DNA of 64,000 bases. It comes from a bacterium HR29 (GTDB lineage: Bacteria > Chloroflexota > Dehalococcoidia > Tepidiformales > Tepidiformaceae). The DNA lies in NCBI GenBank assembly GCA_002898215.1, contig BEIF01000001.1:725501-789500 (forward strand). Direction: 5' to 3'. The translations under genes were made by a program, and so were the position numbers. This document shows positions 29,281-37,189 of the stretch, one piece after another; within the stretch, counting starts at the first letter, position 1; every line of letters starts with the position of its first letter. The notes beneath the pieces were generated by a model. That model did not search any database, was not told the DNA's origin, and saw only the letters and a program-made list of their open reading frames with translations.

Positions 29281-29313
29281 CGGCCTTCGGCCGGAGCGGA
29301 CAACCGAAGGCCG
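29281..29313 (+). terminator. Hairpin 2 after guaB3, same loop
   Basis: CGGCCTTCGG and CCGAAGGCCG form a perfect 10-bp stem. The loop contains the identical 11 bases CGGAGCGGACA seen in hairpin 1, although the stem sequence is entirely different. It lies 12 bases after hairpin 1. Confidence 0.6.
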
Positions 29314-29352
29314 AGTCGTACTCTAGCGCGCGCTCAAGAGTTTGTCACCCCC

Positions 29353-29943
29353 TTGAAGTGTGAAATTTTCGTCGGAATCTTCCTGAGCGGGTTGCTCGCC
29401 GCCGCGCTAGGGGCCCGCGTCTCCGCAGCCCCCCAGCAGCTTTCCTGTCGACCGCTCGACCCCGAAGCCCCAGCGGCGGAGGTCCTCGCTTTCCCGTTGA
29501 TCGTGATGGCCCGGGTCGAAACGCGTTCCGATGGTGCGCTCGAACTGGTGCCGGAGTTCTACCTTCGCGGCCCGGCGCTTGGCGGGCCACTTTTGCTCGT
29601 TCCTGAGGAGGGCGAGTGCCCGCCGGCGGCTCTTGAGCCGGACGCCCGAATCCTCGCCGGACTCGAGCCGGCACCAGGCGGCTGGCGCTGGCCCGCGGAA
29701 GGCCAGGTGTTCGTCATTCGAAACGGCGTAGCCCGCTCGGGAGATGGCCGGACGATCTCCGAAGAAGAGCTCGTCGCGGCGCTCCGCCGGACAACGGGCC
29801 AGCTCGCCTACCCCGGCACTCCGGAACCCGGACGGACCTTCGACTGGCTTGGAGTGGGGCTGCCCGTGGGCGTCGCCCTTGCCGCGATATTCGCTGTGGG
29901 ACTCTATCTCATGCGGTTGTGGCACCGCATCGACCCCACCTAG
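29353..29943 (+). CDS. Predicted exported, membrane-anchored protein of unknown function
   Basis: A 196-residue protein not recognised by name. An N-terminal hydrophobic segment (IFVGIFLSGLLAAALGARVSA) looks like a signal peptide, and a C-terminal helix (about 165-190, LPVGVALAAIFAVGLYLM) ends in a short basic tail, so most of it would lie outside the membrane. The outer part has two Cys (about 32 and 95) and alternating strands (LIVMARVETRSDGALELVPEFYL). The arrangement loosely resembles a netrin/TIMP-like OB fold; that is a guess. The start is TTG 29353 with no visible Shine-Dalgarno. It converges on the HAD phosphatase with an 11-base gap. Confidence 0.6.
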   Translation: MKCEIFVGIFLSGLLAAALGARVSAAPQQLSCRPLDPEAPAAEVLAFPLIVMARVETRSDGALELVPEFYLRGPALGGPLLLVPEEGECPPAALEPDARILAGLEPAPGGWRWPAEGQVFVIRNGVARSGDGRTISEEELVAALRRTTGQLAYPGTPEPGRTFDWLGVGLPVGVALAAIFAVGLYLMRLWHRIDPT

Positions 29944-29953
29944 CGCCCGAAGA

Positions 29954-30772
29954 TCATCTGCGGCGGGCGCGGCTGGCTAGAGCCTCCAGGAACGCGGCGA
30001 CGTCGTCCTCGCCCTCTCCGACGATGTTGTCGGCAGCGTCACGAGCGTATCGGTCGGCGTGGGCGACGGTGAGGCCGAGCCCGGCCCAGGCGAGCATCGG
30101 CGCGTCGTTCACACTGTCGCCGACAGCGACGACCTCCTCACGGTCCACGCCGAGCTCGGCGGCGACGAGCGCCAGCGCGTGCCCCTTGTTCGCCTCGGGC
30201 GCAACCGCGACCGTGACCGACGGGAAGTCGAGGAGGTGCACGGCCTCTCCGTGCAGTGCCTGCAGCTGGCGGTGAACCTCAGGCGCTTCGGAGGGAGTGC
30301 TGATGATACCGACGCCCGTCGGAACGAAGCCGAGTGCCTCGGGTGATGGGTGGTACTCCGGCTCGACCCCCGAGAGCCTCGCATAGAGCGCGCTTTCCGG
30401 CGTCGGCCGCGACACAACGTAACGGAAGGGGTCGAACCATTCGTAGGGGTGGCCCCGCTCACGGGCGAAGGCGGCCACGTCCCGGGCGATGCTGCCGTCG
30501 ATGCGGAACACGTGGCGGAGACTGCCGTCGGGATTGTGGATTGCGCACCCCTGTTGGCAAATGAGCGGCGTTTCGAGCTCCAGCGCTCGCGCGACCGCCG
30601 CCGTGCCGCGGTACATCCGGCCCGTCGCCAGAACGACCGCGATACCAGCGCGCTGCAGGGTTCGAACGGCACGGCGAATTCTGGCCGAGGGGAGCGGGAG
30701 CTTGAGGCCGTGCGGGCTCTCCTTCGGGACGATGGTGCCGTCGATGTCCAGTGCGACGAGCCTCACGCCCAT
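29954..30772 (-). CDS. HAD-superfamily (Cof-type) phosphatase
   Basis: A 272-residue hydrolase. Motif I is ALDIDGTIV with the nucleophile Asp, motif II is VVLATGRMYRG, and the C-terminal motifs are NKGHALALVAAELG and AVGDSVNDAPMLAWAG. The size and the inserted C2 cap match Cof/YidA-type sugar or nucleotide phosphatases; the substrate is unknown. The start is ATG 30772, which overlaps prmC by 10 bases; GTG 30766 would give a tidy 4-base GTGA overlap instead. It is the last gene of the prfA-prmC unit. Confidence 0.9.
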   Translation of the reverse strand: MGVRLVALDIDGTIVPKESPHGLKLPLPSARIRRAVRTLQRAGIAVVLATGRMYRGTAAVARALELETPLICQQGCAIHNPDGSLRHVFRIDGSIARDVAAFARERGHPYEWFDPFRYVVSRPTPESALYARLSGVEPEYHPSPEALGFVPTGVGIISTPSEAPEVHRQLQALHGEAVHLLDFPSVTVAVAPEANKGHALALVAAELGVDREEVVAVGDSVNDAPMLAWAGLGLTVAHADRYARDAADNIVGEGEDDVAAFLEALASRARRR

Positions 30773-31584
30773 CGGGCCACGACTACCCGTTCGATGCCCG
30801 CGAGGTCGGTGCGCGTCTCCGTCGAGGCGCCGAGCCGCTCCGCGCATCGCCGGACACGGGCGGCCTGGCCATACCCGACCTCCACCGCTGCGAAGCTCAC
30901 CCGGCGGGCGACACATTCGCCGAGGAGGCGCTCGATGAGGTCCGTCCCGCTCGGGCCGCCGTCGAAGGCCACCCAAGGCTCCCACTCTCGGAGTTCCGGC
31001 TCGAGCTGGCGCAGCTCCTCGGTGGGAATGTACGGCAAGTTGGCAGCCACGATGTCCGCCGTGCGCACCGGGCTGAGGAGGTCGCCGACGACAATGTCGA
31101 CCCTCGCGCCGTGCCGGCGGGCGTTCTCCCACGCGACGCTGGCGGCCGCCGGACTGATGTCGGTCGCGACCACCCGCAGGAATGGGCGCTCGAGGGCCAC
31201 GGTGACGGCGATGCATCCGCACCCGGTCCCGACGTCGACGACGGTCGGCGGGACCGAGCGCTCCTCGGCAGCCTCGAGGACGCACTCGACGAGGAGCTCC
31301 GTCTCGGGGCGGGGAATGAGCGTGGCCGGAGTCACCACGAACTCGCGACCGTAGAACTCCCGCTTGCCGATGAGGTACGCCGCCGGTTCGCGCCGCAGAC
31401 GTCGGGCCGCAAGCTCGTCGAGCCGGCGAAGGGCCTCGTCGTCGAGAGAGGCCCCGGCGAAGTAGGCGCTGCGGCTGATGCCCGCAGCAGCGCGGACGAG
31501 CAGTTCGGCCTCGAAGGCTGCGTCGGGGATCCCGGCCGCCTCGAACTGTTCGGCCAGCCGCGAGGCCGCGAAGCGCGCCTTCAT
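30763..31584 (-). CDS. prmC: Release factor glutamine methyltransferase
   Basis: A 273-residue SAM-dependent methyltransferase (HemK/PrmC) that methylates the GGQ glutamine of release factors. It has [30 protein letters not shown], the SAM loop [13 protein letters not shown], and the substrate motif NLPY at about 182-185 (NPPY in most relatives). The ATG overlaps the prfA stop (ATGA). Pairing with prfA, its substrate, is the classic arrangement. Confidence 0.96.
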   Translation of the reverse strand: MKARFAASRLAEQFEAAGIPDAAFEAELLVRAAAGISRSAYFAGASLDDEALRRLDELAARRLRREPAAYLIGKREFYGREFVVTPATLIPRPETELLVECVLEAAEERSVPPTVVDVGTGCGCIAVTVALERPFLRVVATDISPAAASVAWENARRHGARVDIVVGDLLSPVRTADIVAANLPYIPTEELRQLEPELREWEPWVAFDGGPSGTDLIERLLGECVARRVSFAAVEVGYGQAARVRRCAERLGASTETRTDLAGIERVVVARWA

Positions 31585-32660
31585 GCCAGGCTCTCCTGCA
31601 GCCGCTCCGCTTCGGCGGCCGCAGCGACGGCATCGATGATGTCGTCGATGTCCCCATCGAGCCGGTCGGGCAGGTTGTGCACCGTGAGCCCGATGCGATG
31701 GTCGGTGATCCGATCCTGGGGGAAGTTGTAGGTGCGGATCTTCTCGCTCCGTTCGCCGGTTCCGACCTGACGGCGGCGTGCCTCGCCGATCTCCTCATCC
31801 CGCTTCCGTTGCTCCATGTCGAGGAGGCGCGACCGGAGGATCGTCATCGCCTTCAGCCGGTTCTTCAGTTGCGACCGTTCGTCTTGGCAGGTGACGACGA
31901 TCCCCGTCGGGAGGTGGGTGATGCGGACCGCCGTCGCGACCTTGTTCACGTTCTGGCCGCCCGCTCCGGACGAATGGAAGAAGTCGATTTTCAGGTCCTT
32001 CTCGTCGATCTCGACGTCGACCTCCTCGGCTTCGGGCAGGACGGCGACGGTCGCCGTCGACGTGTGGATCCGGCCTTGCGCCTCGGTTTCGGGGACACGC
32101 TGGACCCGGTGTACGCCGCTCTCGTACTTCAGTCGGGAGTACGCGCCTTCGCCTTTGACTTCGAAGATGACTTCCTTGAATCCTCCGCGGTCCGACTCGG
32201 AGGCGCTGAGCACCTCCGTCTTCCAGCCGTGCCGCTCGGCGTATCGCGTGTACATGCGGAAGAGGTCAGCGGCGAAGAGGGCGGCTTCCTCGCCTCCGGC
32301 TCCGGCACGGATTTCGACGATGACGTTGCGCTTGTCGCGAGGGTCCTTCGGGAGGAGGCGACGGACGATCTCCTTGTCGAGCTCTTCGAGCCGCCGCTCA
32401 GCGGACTGCAGTTCGCTCTCGGCTAGGTCGCGCAGCTCGGGGTCGCGTTCCTTCAGCATCCCCCTGGCTGCCTCCGCGTCTCGCTCGACACGCTCGTACT
32501 CTTCGAAGAGCTGGACGATCTCGTCGAGTTCGGCGCGCTCCTTGGCGAGCTGGGCCACGCGCTCGTAGTCGGCGGCCACGTCGGGGCGGGCCATCTCCTC
32601 GGTCAGCTCGCGGTAGCGCTCGCGAAGTTTTTCCAGTTGCGTACGGACAGCCGGTTCCAT
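31581..32660 (-). CDS. prfA: Peptide chain release factor 1
   Basis: A 359-residue class I release factor for UAA and UAG. The peptidyl-hydrolysis motif GGQ lies at 234-236 ([11 protein letters not shown]), and the stop-codon-reading PxT is Pro-Glu-Thr at 190-192. [20 protein letters not shown] is typical of domain 2. ATG 32660 is the start. The stop overlaps prmC, and hisS lies 54 bases upstream on the same strand. Confidence 0.97.
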   Translation of the reverse strand: MEPAVRTQLEKLRERYRELTEEMARPDVAADYERVAQLAKERAELDEIVQLFEEYERVERDAEAARGMLKERDPELRDLAESELQSAERRLEELDKEIVRRLLPKDPRDKRNVIVEIRAGAGGEEAALFAADLFRMYTRYAERHGWKTEVLSASESDRGGFKEVIFEVKGEGAYSRLKYESGVHRVQRVPETEAQGRIHTSTATVAVLPEAEEVDVEIDEKDLKIDFFHSSGAGGQNVNKVATAVRITHLPTGIVVTCQDERSQLKNRLKAMTILRSRLLDMEQRKRDEEIGEARRRQVGTGERSEKIRTYNFPQDRITDHRIGLTVHNLPDRLDGDIDDIIDAVAAAAEAERLQESLA

Positions 32661-32714
32661 GCGACTCCAGCGGAAGTTGGGCGCCGCGCAGCCGGGCGCC
32701 CTGATTCGAGGATA

Positions 32715-33992
32715 TCAGCGGGCGCGGACAAAGGCTGCCGCCCGTTCGACGAGGTCGTGGAGCGGCACCTCCTCCTGTGGGCGCTCATCGCGCAGTGGCT
32801 TCAGGACGGCGACCCCGGCCCGAATCTCGTCTTCGCCGATGATGACCGCCGCCGCTGCACCGAGGCGGTCAGCGGTGCGGAGCTGTGCCTTGAGGGAACG
32901 CTCGGGTTCGCCAACCACTGTGGCCAGCCCTGCCGCGCGGAGTTTCCGCGCGGCGCGTGTCCCTTCCAGGGCTGCCGCCTCACCGAGGACGGCGACGAAC
33001 AGGTCGGTCGTCGGGGCCTCTTGGAGCACGATGCCGTTTCGCTCCATCTCGAGGATGATGCGCTCGATCCCGGTGCCGAAGCCCACGGCGGGGGTGGGTG
33101 GCCCGCCGAGCAGTTCGATGAGACCGTCGTACCGCCCGCCGCCGCCGACGGTGCTCTGGGCGCGCTCATCGTCGAGCGGGACCACCTCGAACACCGTGCG
33201 GTTGTAGTAGTCGAGCCCGCGAACGAGCAGCGGGTCGATGCGGTACGGGATGCCGGCTGCCTGGAGCAGGCGCTGCACGGCCTCGAAGTGGTCGCGCGCG
33301 GCAGGACTGAGGCGGTCGACGAGCTTCGGCGCACCCTCCTTGAACGGGAGGTCCCGCTCGTCCTTCGAATCGAGGAGCCGAAGCGGGTTGCGCTCGAAGC
33401 GGCGGCGGCTGTCCTCGGAGAGCCGTTCGAGGAAGGGACGGTAGTACTCCTTCAGGGCGGCCACGTAGGCGCGGCGCGGCTCCGGATCGTCGATGGAGGA
33501 GAGCCGGACCTCGAGGTTTCGGAGCCCGAGACGCTCGTAGATGGTCCAGAGAAGCTCGATCGCCTCTGCGTCGGCAAGCGGCGACGCCGACCCGATGATC
33601 TCGCAGTCGATTTGGGTGTGCTGCCGGTATCGGCCGCGCTGCGGGCGGTCGTAGCGGAACATCGGATGCGTGGTCCAGAGACGCACCGGCTGGGGCCAGC
33701 TCGCCATTCCGTGCTCCAGGTACGCCCGGCAGATGGCCGGCGTGCCTTCGGGCGTGAGGGCGAGGAGGTCCCCGCCGCGGTCCTCGAAAACGTACATCTC
33801 CTTCTCGACGACATCCGTCGTGTCGCCGCTGCCTTTCTCGAAGAGGGCCGCACTTTCGAAGATGGGGGTGTCGATACGTCGGAACCCGAAGAGGCGCACC
33901 GTCTCCTGGGCGACGGTGAGCACACGCTGCCAGTAGGGCTGTTGCGCGGGCAGAATGTCCTGCGTTCCCCGAGGGGCTTGGAAACGTGGCAC
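32715..33992 (-). CDS. hisS: Histidyl-tRNA synthetase
   Basis: A 425-residue class II aminoacyl-tRNA synthetase. The GTG 33992 gives PRFQAPRGTQDILP. Motif 1 (TPIFE), motif 2 (RYDRPQRGRYRQHTQIDCEIIG), the histidine-specific LVRGLDYYNRTVFE and motif 3 (GFGTGIERI) are present. The C-terminal anticodon domain covers about 330-425. It is divergent from the rel gene across 73 bases. Confidence 0.97.
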   Translation of the reverse strand: MPRFQAPRGTQDILPAQQPYWQRVLTVAQETVRLFGFRRIDTPIFESAALFEKGSGDTTDVVEKEMYVFEDRGGDLLALTPEGTPAICRAYLEHGMASWPQPVRLWTTHPMFRYDRPQRGRYRQHTQIDCEIIGSASPLADAEAIELLWTIYERLGLRNLEVRLSSIDDPEPRRAYVAALKEYYRPFLERLSEDSRRRFERNPLRLLDSKDERDLPFKEGAPKLVDRLSPAARDHFEAVQRLLQAAGIPYRIDPLLVRGLDYYNRTVFEVVPLDDERAQSTVGGGGRYDGLIELLGGPPTPAVGFGTGIERIILEMERNGIVLQEAPTTDLFVAVLGEAAALEGTRAARKLRAAGLATVVGEPERSLKAQLRTADRLGAAAAVIIGEDEIRAGVAVLKPLRDERPQEEVPLHDLVERAAAFVRAR

Positions 33993-34065
33993 GGGCTACC
34001 TGCGGGCCGATCGTCGCGCGAGAACCTGGGTGCTAGCATAGGGTACGATTTGCGGTAGGGAAACC

Positions 34066-36339
34066 ATGCGTACGGCGTCTCCAGCAGCCGACTCACCCGC
34101 TGCATCCCCGACCATCGAGGACGTCGTACGCCGCGCGGGCGAGTATCTCCCAGCCGAACGGCTCACGCTTCTCCGCGAGGCGTACGCCTTCGCGGAGCGG
34201 TGTCATGCCGGGCAAACGCGAAGCACCGGCGACCCGTACATCACGCATCCCGTCGCTGTCGCCTACCTTGTCGCCGGGCTGCAGCTCGACCACCACGCCC
34301 TCGCGGCGGCGCTCCTCCACGACGTCCAAGAGGACTGCGGCGTCCGGAACGAGACGCTCCGGGAGAAGTTCGGCCCTGAGGTGGCCCGCCTCGTCGATGG
34401 ACTCACGAAGTTGAACAAGATGGAGCTGCTTGCATCCCCCGAGCAGCTCACCCGCGACGCGGTGCAGGCTCAGAACCTGCGGAAGATGTTCCTCGCCATG
34501 GCCGAGGACATCCGCGTGGTGTTGGTGAAGCTCTGCGACCGCCTCCATAACATGCGCACGCTCTGGGCCCTGCCGCCCGACAAGCAGCAGCGCATCGCCC
34601 GCGAAACACTGGAGATCTTCGCCCCCCTGGCGAGCCGACTGGGCGTGTGGCAGCTCAAGTGGGAGCTCGAAGACCTCGCCTTCCGCTATCTCGAGCCTGC
34701 CAAGTACAAGGAAATCGCCGACCTCCTCGCCTCACGCAGGGCCGCGCGCGAACGGTACATCGAGCGCGCCGTCGCGGTCGTGAAGGAGCACCTCGAACGC
34801 GCTGGAATTCGGGCGGAGGTCACGGGCCGAGCCAAGCACATCTACTCCATCTATCAGAAGATGCAGCGGTACGCGGCCCAATCGAAGACCTTCGACCAGA
34901 TTTACGACCTGCTCGCCCTCCGCATCCTGGTCGAAACGGTGGCCGATTGCTACCACGCGCTCGGGGTCGTGCACAGCATCTGGCGGCCCATTCCGGGTCA
35001 GTTCGACGACTACATCGCCAACCCGAAGGACTCGATGTACCAATCCCTCCACACCACGGTTGTGGCGTTGGACGGGAAGCCCCTCGAGGTGCAGATCCGC
35101 ACCTACGAAATGCATCAGGTCGCGGAGTACGGCGTCGCCGCCCACTGGCGCTATAAGGAAGGCGCACGAACCCAGGGGACGGACGAAGAGCGCATCGCCT
35201 GGTTGCGTCAGCTTCTGGAATGGCAGCGGGAGATGACCGCCGCCGAGGAGTTCGTGGAGTCGGTCAAGACCGACATCTTCCGCGACCAGGTGTTCGTCTA
35301 CACCCCGAAGGGGGACGTCCTCGCCCTCCCGGCAGGGGCGACGCCGCTCGATTTCGCCTACCGCATTCACACCGACCTCGGCCACCAGACCATCGGCGCG
35401 AAGGTGAACGGCCGTATCGTGCCCCTCAACCACCAGCTCCGCACGGGCGACGTCGTCGAGATCATCCGCTCCCGCTCGAGCCGCGGGCCGTCGCGCGACT
35501 GGCTGAACCCCCATTTGGGCTACGTCCGCTCCTCCCACGCGCGCGAGAAGATCCGCCAGTGGTTCCGCCGGCAGGAGCGAGCCGAGAACATCGAGCGCGG
35601 CCGGGAGATGTACGAGAAGGAGATGCGCCGGCTCGGACTCGACCCTGCGGAGCACCAGGAGACCCTCTTGGGGCTCTTCAACATGGCGAGCTGGGAGGAC
35701 TTCCTGGCAGCCATCGGCTACGGCGGGATCAGCACCACCTCCATCGCCCGGCGGCTGGCCGCGCATCTCCAGGTCGACGAGGGGAAAGAGGAATCGGCTC
35801 CTCCCTCGGCCGAGTCGAAGGGAGAGACAGCGCCGCCCCTCGGCGGCCCCGGTGTCCGGGTGCTGGGCGTCGGGAATCTGCTGACGACGATCGCTCGGTG
35901 CTGCAATCCGGTACCGGGGGACCAGATCGTGGGCTACGTCACCCGCTCTCGAGGCGTGACCATCCACCGCGCCGACTGCCTGAACGTCCTCCGCGAGGAG
36001 GAGCGGGAGCGGATCGTCGAGGTGGAGTGGGGCAAGCCGACCCGGCTCTACCCCGTCGATGTCCGCATCGAAGCCTGGGATAGGGTTGGGCTGCTGCGGG
36101 ACATCTCGACCGTGGTGGCCGAAGAGCAGGTCAACATGGTGGGGGTCCGCACCATCGAGAACGGGGACGGCTCGATCCTTATCCTCGCGACCCTCGAGAC
36201 CTCGGGTATCGAGCAGCTCTCGCGGCTGCTTACGAAACTCGAAGTCGTGCGCGGCGTCCGCTCGGTCGAACGGGCGATGGAGCGGCGCCGCACGAAGGCC
36301 GTCGACGGGTCCGGGGCGACCCCTCGGCCTCTCGGCTGA
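34066..36339 (+). CDS. rel: Bifunctional (p)ppGpp synthetase/hydrolase Rel
   Basis: A 757-residue RelA/SpoT homologue. The HD hydrolase domain (about 40-200) has intact HDVQED at 85-90 and the other metal ligands, so hydrolase activity is expected. The synthetase domain (about 230-380) has GRAKHIYSIYQKM and SMYQSLHTTVV. A TGS domain (about 400-465, VFVYTPKGDVLALPAGATPLDFAY), a zinc-finger-type region (ARCCNPVPGDQIVGYVTRSRG) and a C-terminal ACT domain (about 675-745) follow. It is the only Rel in the window and is full length. Its 3' end is overlapped antisense by a small predicted membrane protein gene. Confidence 0.96.
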   Translation: MRTASPAADSPAASPTIEDVVRRAGEYLPAERLTLLREAYAFAERCHAGQTRSTGDPYITHPVAVAYLVAGLQLDHHALAAALLHDVQEDCGVRNETLREKFGPEVARLVDGLTKLNKMELLASPEQLTRDAVQAQNLRKMFLAMAEDIRVVLVKLCDRLHNMRTLWALPPDKQQRIARETLEIFAPLASRLGVWQLKWELEDLAFRYLEPAKYKEIADLLASRRAARERYIERAVAVVKEHLERAGIRAEVTGRAKHIYSIYQKMQRYAAQSKTFDQIYDLLALRILVETVADCYHALGVVHSIWRPIPGQFDDYIANPKDSMYQSLHTTVVALDGKPLEVQIRTYEMHQVAEYGVAAHWRYKEGARTQGTDEERIAWLRQLLEWQREMTAAEEFVESVKTDIFRDQVFVYTPKGDVLALPAGATPLDFAYRIHTDLGHQTIGAKVNGRIVPLNHQLRTGDVVEIIRSRSSRGPSRDWLNPHLGYVRSSHAREKIRQWFRRQERAENIERGREMYEKEMRRLGLDPAEHQETLLGLFNMASWEDFLAAIGYGGISTTSIARRLAAHLQVDEGKEESAPPSAESKGETAPPLGGPGVRVLGVGNLLTTIARCCNPVPGDQIVGYVTRSRGVTIHRADCLNVLREEERERIVEVEWGKPTRLYPVDVRIEAWDRVGLLRDISTVVAEEQVNMVGVRTIENGDGSILILATLETSGIEQLSRLLTKLEVVRGVRSVERAMERRRTKAVDGSGATPRPLG

Positions 36340-36469
36340 GGCGCCGGCGTGCGCTGTCCGAGGGTGGGCCCGCTGGCTCGGTGAGGGCACCCCGCAAGGC
36401 CGCGACTGCCGCATAGACGACGGTGAGGACGAGAACGGCCTGGAGCCCGACGGTCAGCGTAGCATCCAC
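36230..36469 (-). CDS. Small single-helix membrane protein under LexA-like control (predicted)
   Basis: A 79-residue frame beginning at GTG 36469. Residues 4-28 form one strong transmembrane helix (TLTVGLQAVLVLTVVYAAVA), followed by a basic, Pro/Ser/Arg-rich tail antisense to the last 110 bases of rel. No homologue is recognised. The case for a real gene rests on the DNA upstream: a TTGACG/TACAGT promoter with an 18-base spacer and two LexA-like boxes, one inside the spacer and one just before the start. SOS-induced one-helix proteins such as YneA, SidA and DivS inhibit cell division, which is a possible role. No Shine-Dalgarno is visible, and the tail may be shorter or different than predicted. 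Confidence 0.45.
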   Translation of the reverse strand: MDATLTVGLQAVLVLTVVYAAVAALRGALTEPAGPPSDSARRRLSREAEGSPRTRRRPSCGAAPSPVRPSGRRARLRVS

Positions 36470-36473
36470 GATT

Positions 36474-36487
36474 CGCACATCCGTTCG
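36474..36487 (-). promoter_or_regulatory. LexA-like box (proximal)
   Basis: On the minus strand this reads CGAACGGATGTGCG, one half-site mismatch from the Gram-positive SOS box CGAAC-N4-GTTCG. It would lie in the 5' leader of the small membrane protein mRNA, 4 bases before the start codon. Confidence 0.5.
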
Positions 36488-36499
36488 AATGGTGCCGCC

Positions 36500-36529
36500 A
36501 CTGTAGCGAACGGATGTTCTAACCGTCAA
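36500..36529 (-). promoter_or_regulatory. Minus-strand promoter with operator in its spacer
   Basis: On the minus strand, TTGACG (36529-36524) and TACAGT (36505-36500) are spaced by 18 bases. The spacer contains the distal LexA-like box. Transcription would begin near 36493 and run into the small membrane protein. Confidence 0.55.
36507..36520 (+). promoter_or_regulatory. LexA-like box (distal)
   Basis: CGAACGGATGTTCT contains the perfect GAAC-N4-GTTC core of Gram-positive-type SOS boxes and differs from CGAACRNRYGTTYC only at the last base. It fills the spacer of the minus-strand promoter, where a bound repressor would block RNA polymerase. Confidence 0.6.
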
Positions 36530-36637
36530 GCTGGGCAGAAGCCCCGTCCCGAAGGAGAGCCTTGCGCGGGCGGCTTGGGGGGTTATCGAATCGCGGCTTG
36601 CCCGATCGACCGCCAGCCGAGACACTTGAGGACGGGT

Positions 36638-36712
36638 TCCCCGGTAGCTCAACGGTAGAGCGGGCGGCTGTTAACCGCTAGGTTCGAGGTTCGAATCCTC
36701 GCCGGGGAGCCA
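36638..36712 (+). tRNA. tRNA-Asn (GTT)
   Basis: The acceptor TCCCCGG pairs with CCGGGGA. The D arm is GCTCAACGGTAGAGC, the anticodon loop CTGTTAA carries GTT, and the T arm is CGAGGTTCGAATCCTCG. CCA is encoded at 36710-36712. Confidence 0.95.
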
Positions 36713-36799
36713 TGCTTTCCCCCGGGAACGCGATACCCGCACCGCATGAGGTACACCACCGACTTCGGTGCGCCGCTGCGGGTCTCCAAAAAGGAAGAT

Positions 36800-36875
36800 T
36801 GGCAGGGGTGGCAGGACTCGAACCCGCGACACTCGGATTTGGAGTCCGATGCTCTACCAACTGAGCTACACCCCT
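36800..36875 (-). tRNA. tRNA-Trp (CCA)
   Basis: On the minus strand the acceptor AGGGGTG pairs with CACCCCT. The D arm is GCTCAGTTGGTAGAGC, the anticodon stem TCGGA/TCCGA encloses CTCCAAA with anticodon CCA, and the T arm carries GGGTTCGAGTCC. The 3' CCA is encoded. Confidence 0.95.
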
Positions 36876-36924
36876 GCCCGCCAACGATGGTAGCAAATCG
36901 GCGGCGCCGGTCCAGAACCCACCC

Positions 36925-37083
36925 TCAAGTCGCAGGCCAGGTGGTGTAGCTGCGGCAGCGCGGACAGCGGGGGAGACGGGTTACCCGGGGCGCCTCGTCG
37001 TACACGAAGCGTGCGCGGCAGTCGGCGCAGACACGCCACTGGAGCCGCCGCCGGGCGCCGCGGAGCACGCGTTCGGGGAGCAT
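36925..37083 (-). CDS. Small zinc-ribbon protein
   Basis: A 52-residue basic protein with a four-Cys zinc ribbon: CADC at about 19-22 and CPRC at about 40-43, separated by FVYDEAPRVTRLPR. A strong GGAGGTG stands a few bases before the ATG at 37083, which argues for real translation. It lies between tRNA-Trp and argF on the opposite strand to argF. Function is unknown; it could bind nucleic acid or a ribosomal partner. Confidence 0.65.
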   Translation of the reverse strand: MLPERVLRGARRRLQWRVCADCRARFVYDEAPRVTRLPRCPRCRSYTTWPAT

Positions 37084-37189
37084 CGCTCCACCTCCGGTGC
37101 AGTCGGTCTGCCGAGATCCTCGGCTGGCGAGCGCGAGTTGTGCAGCCGCATGGGGCGAAAGAACGGAGGGACCTATACTCGGAGCTGCG

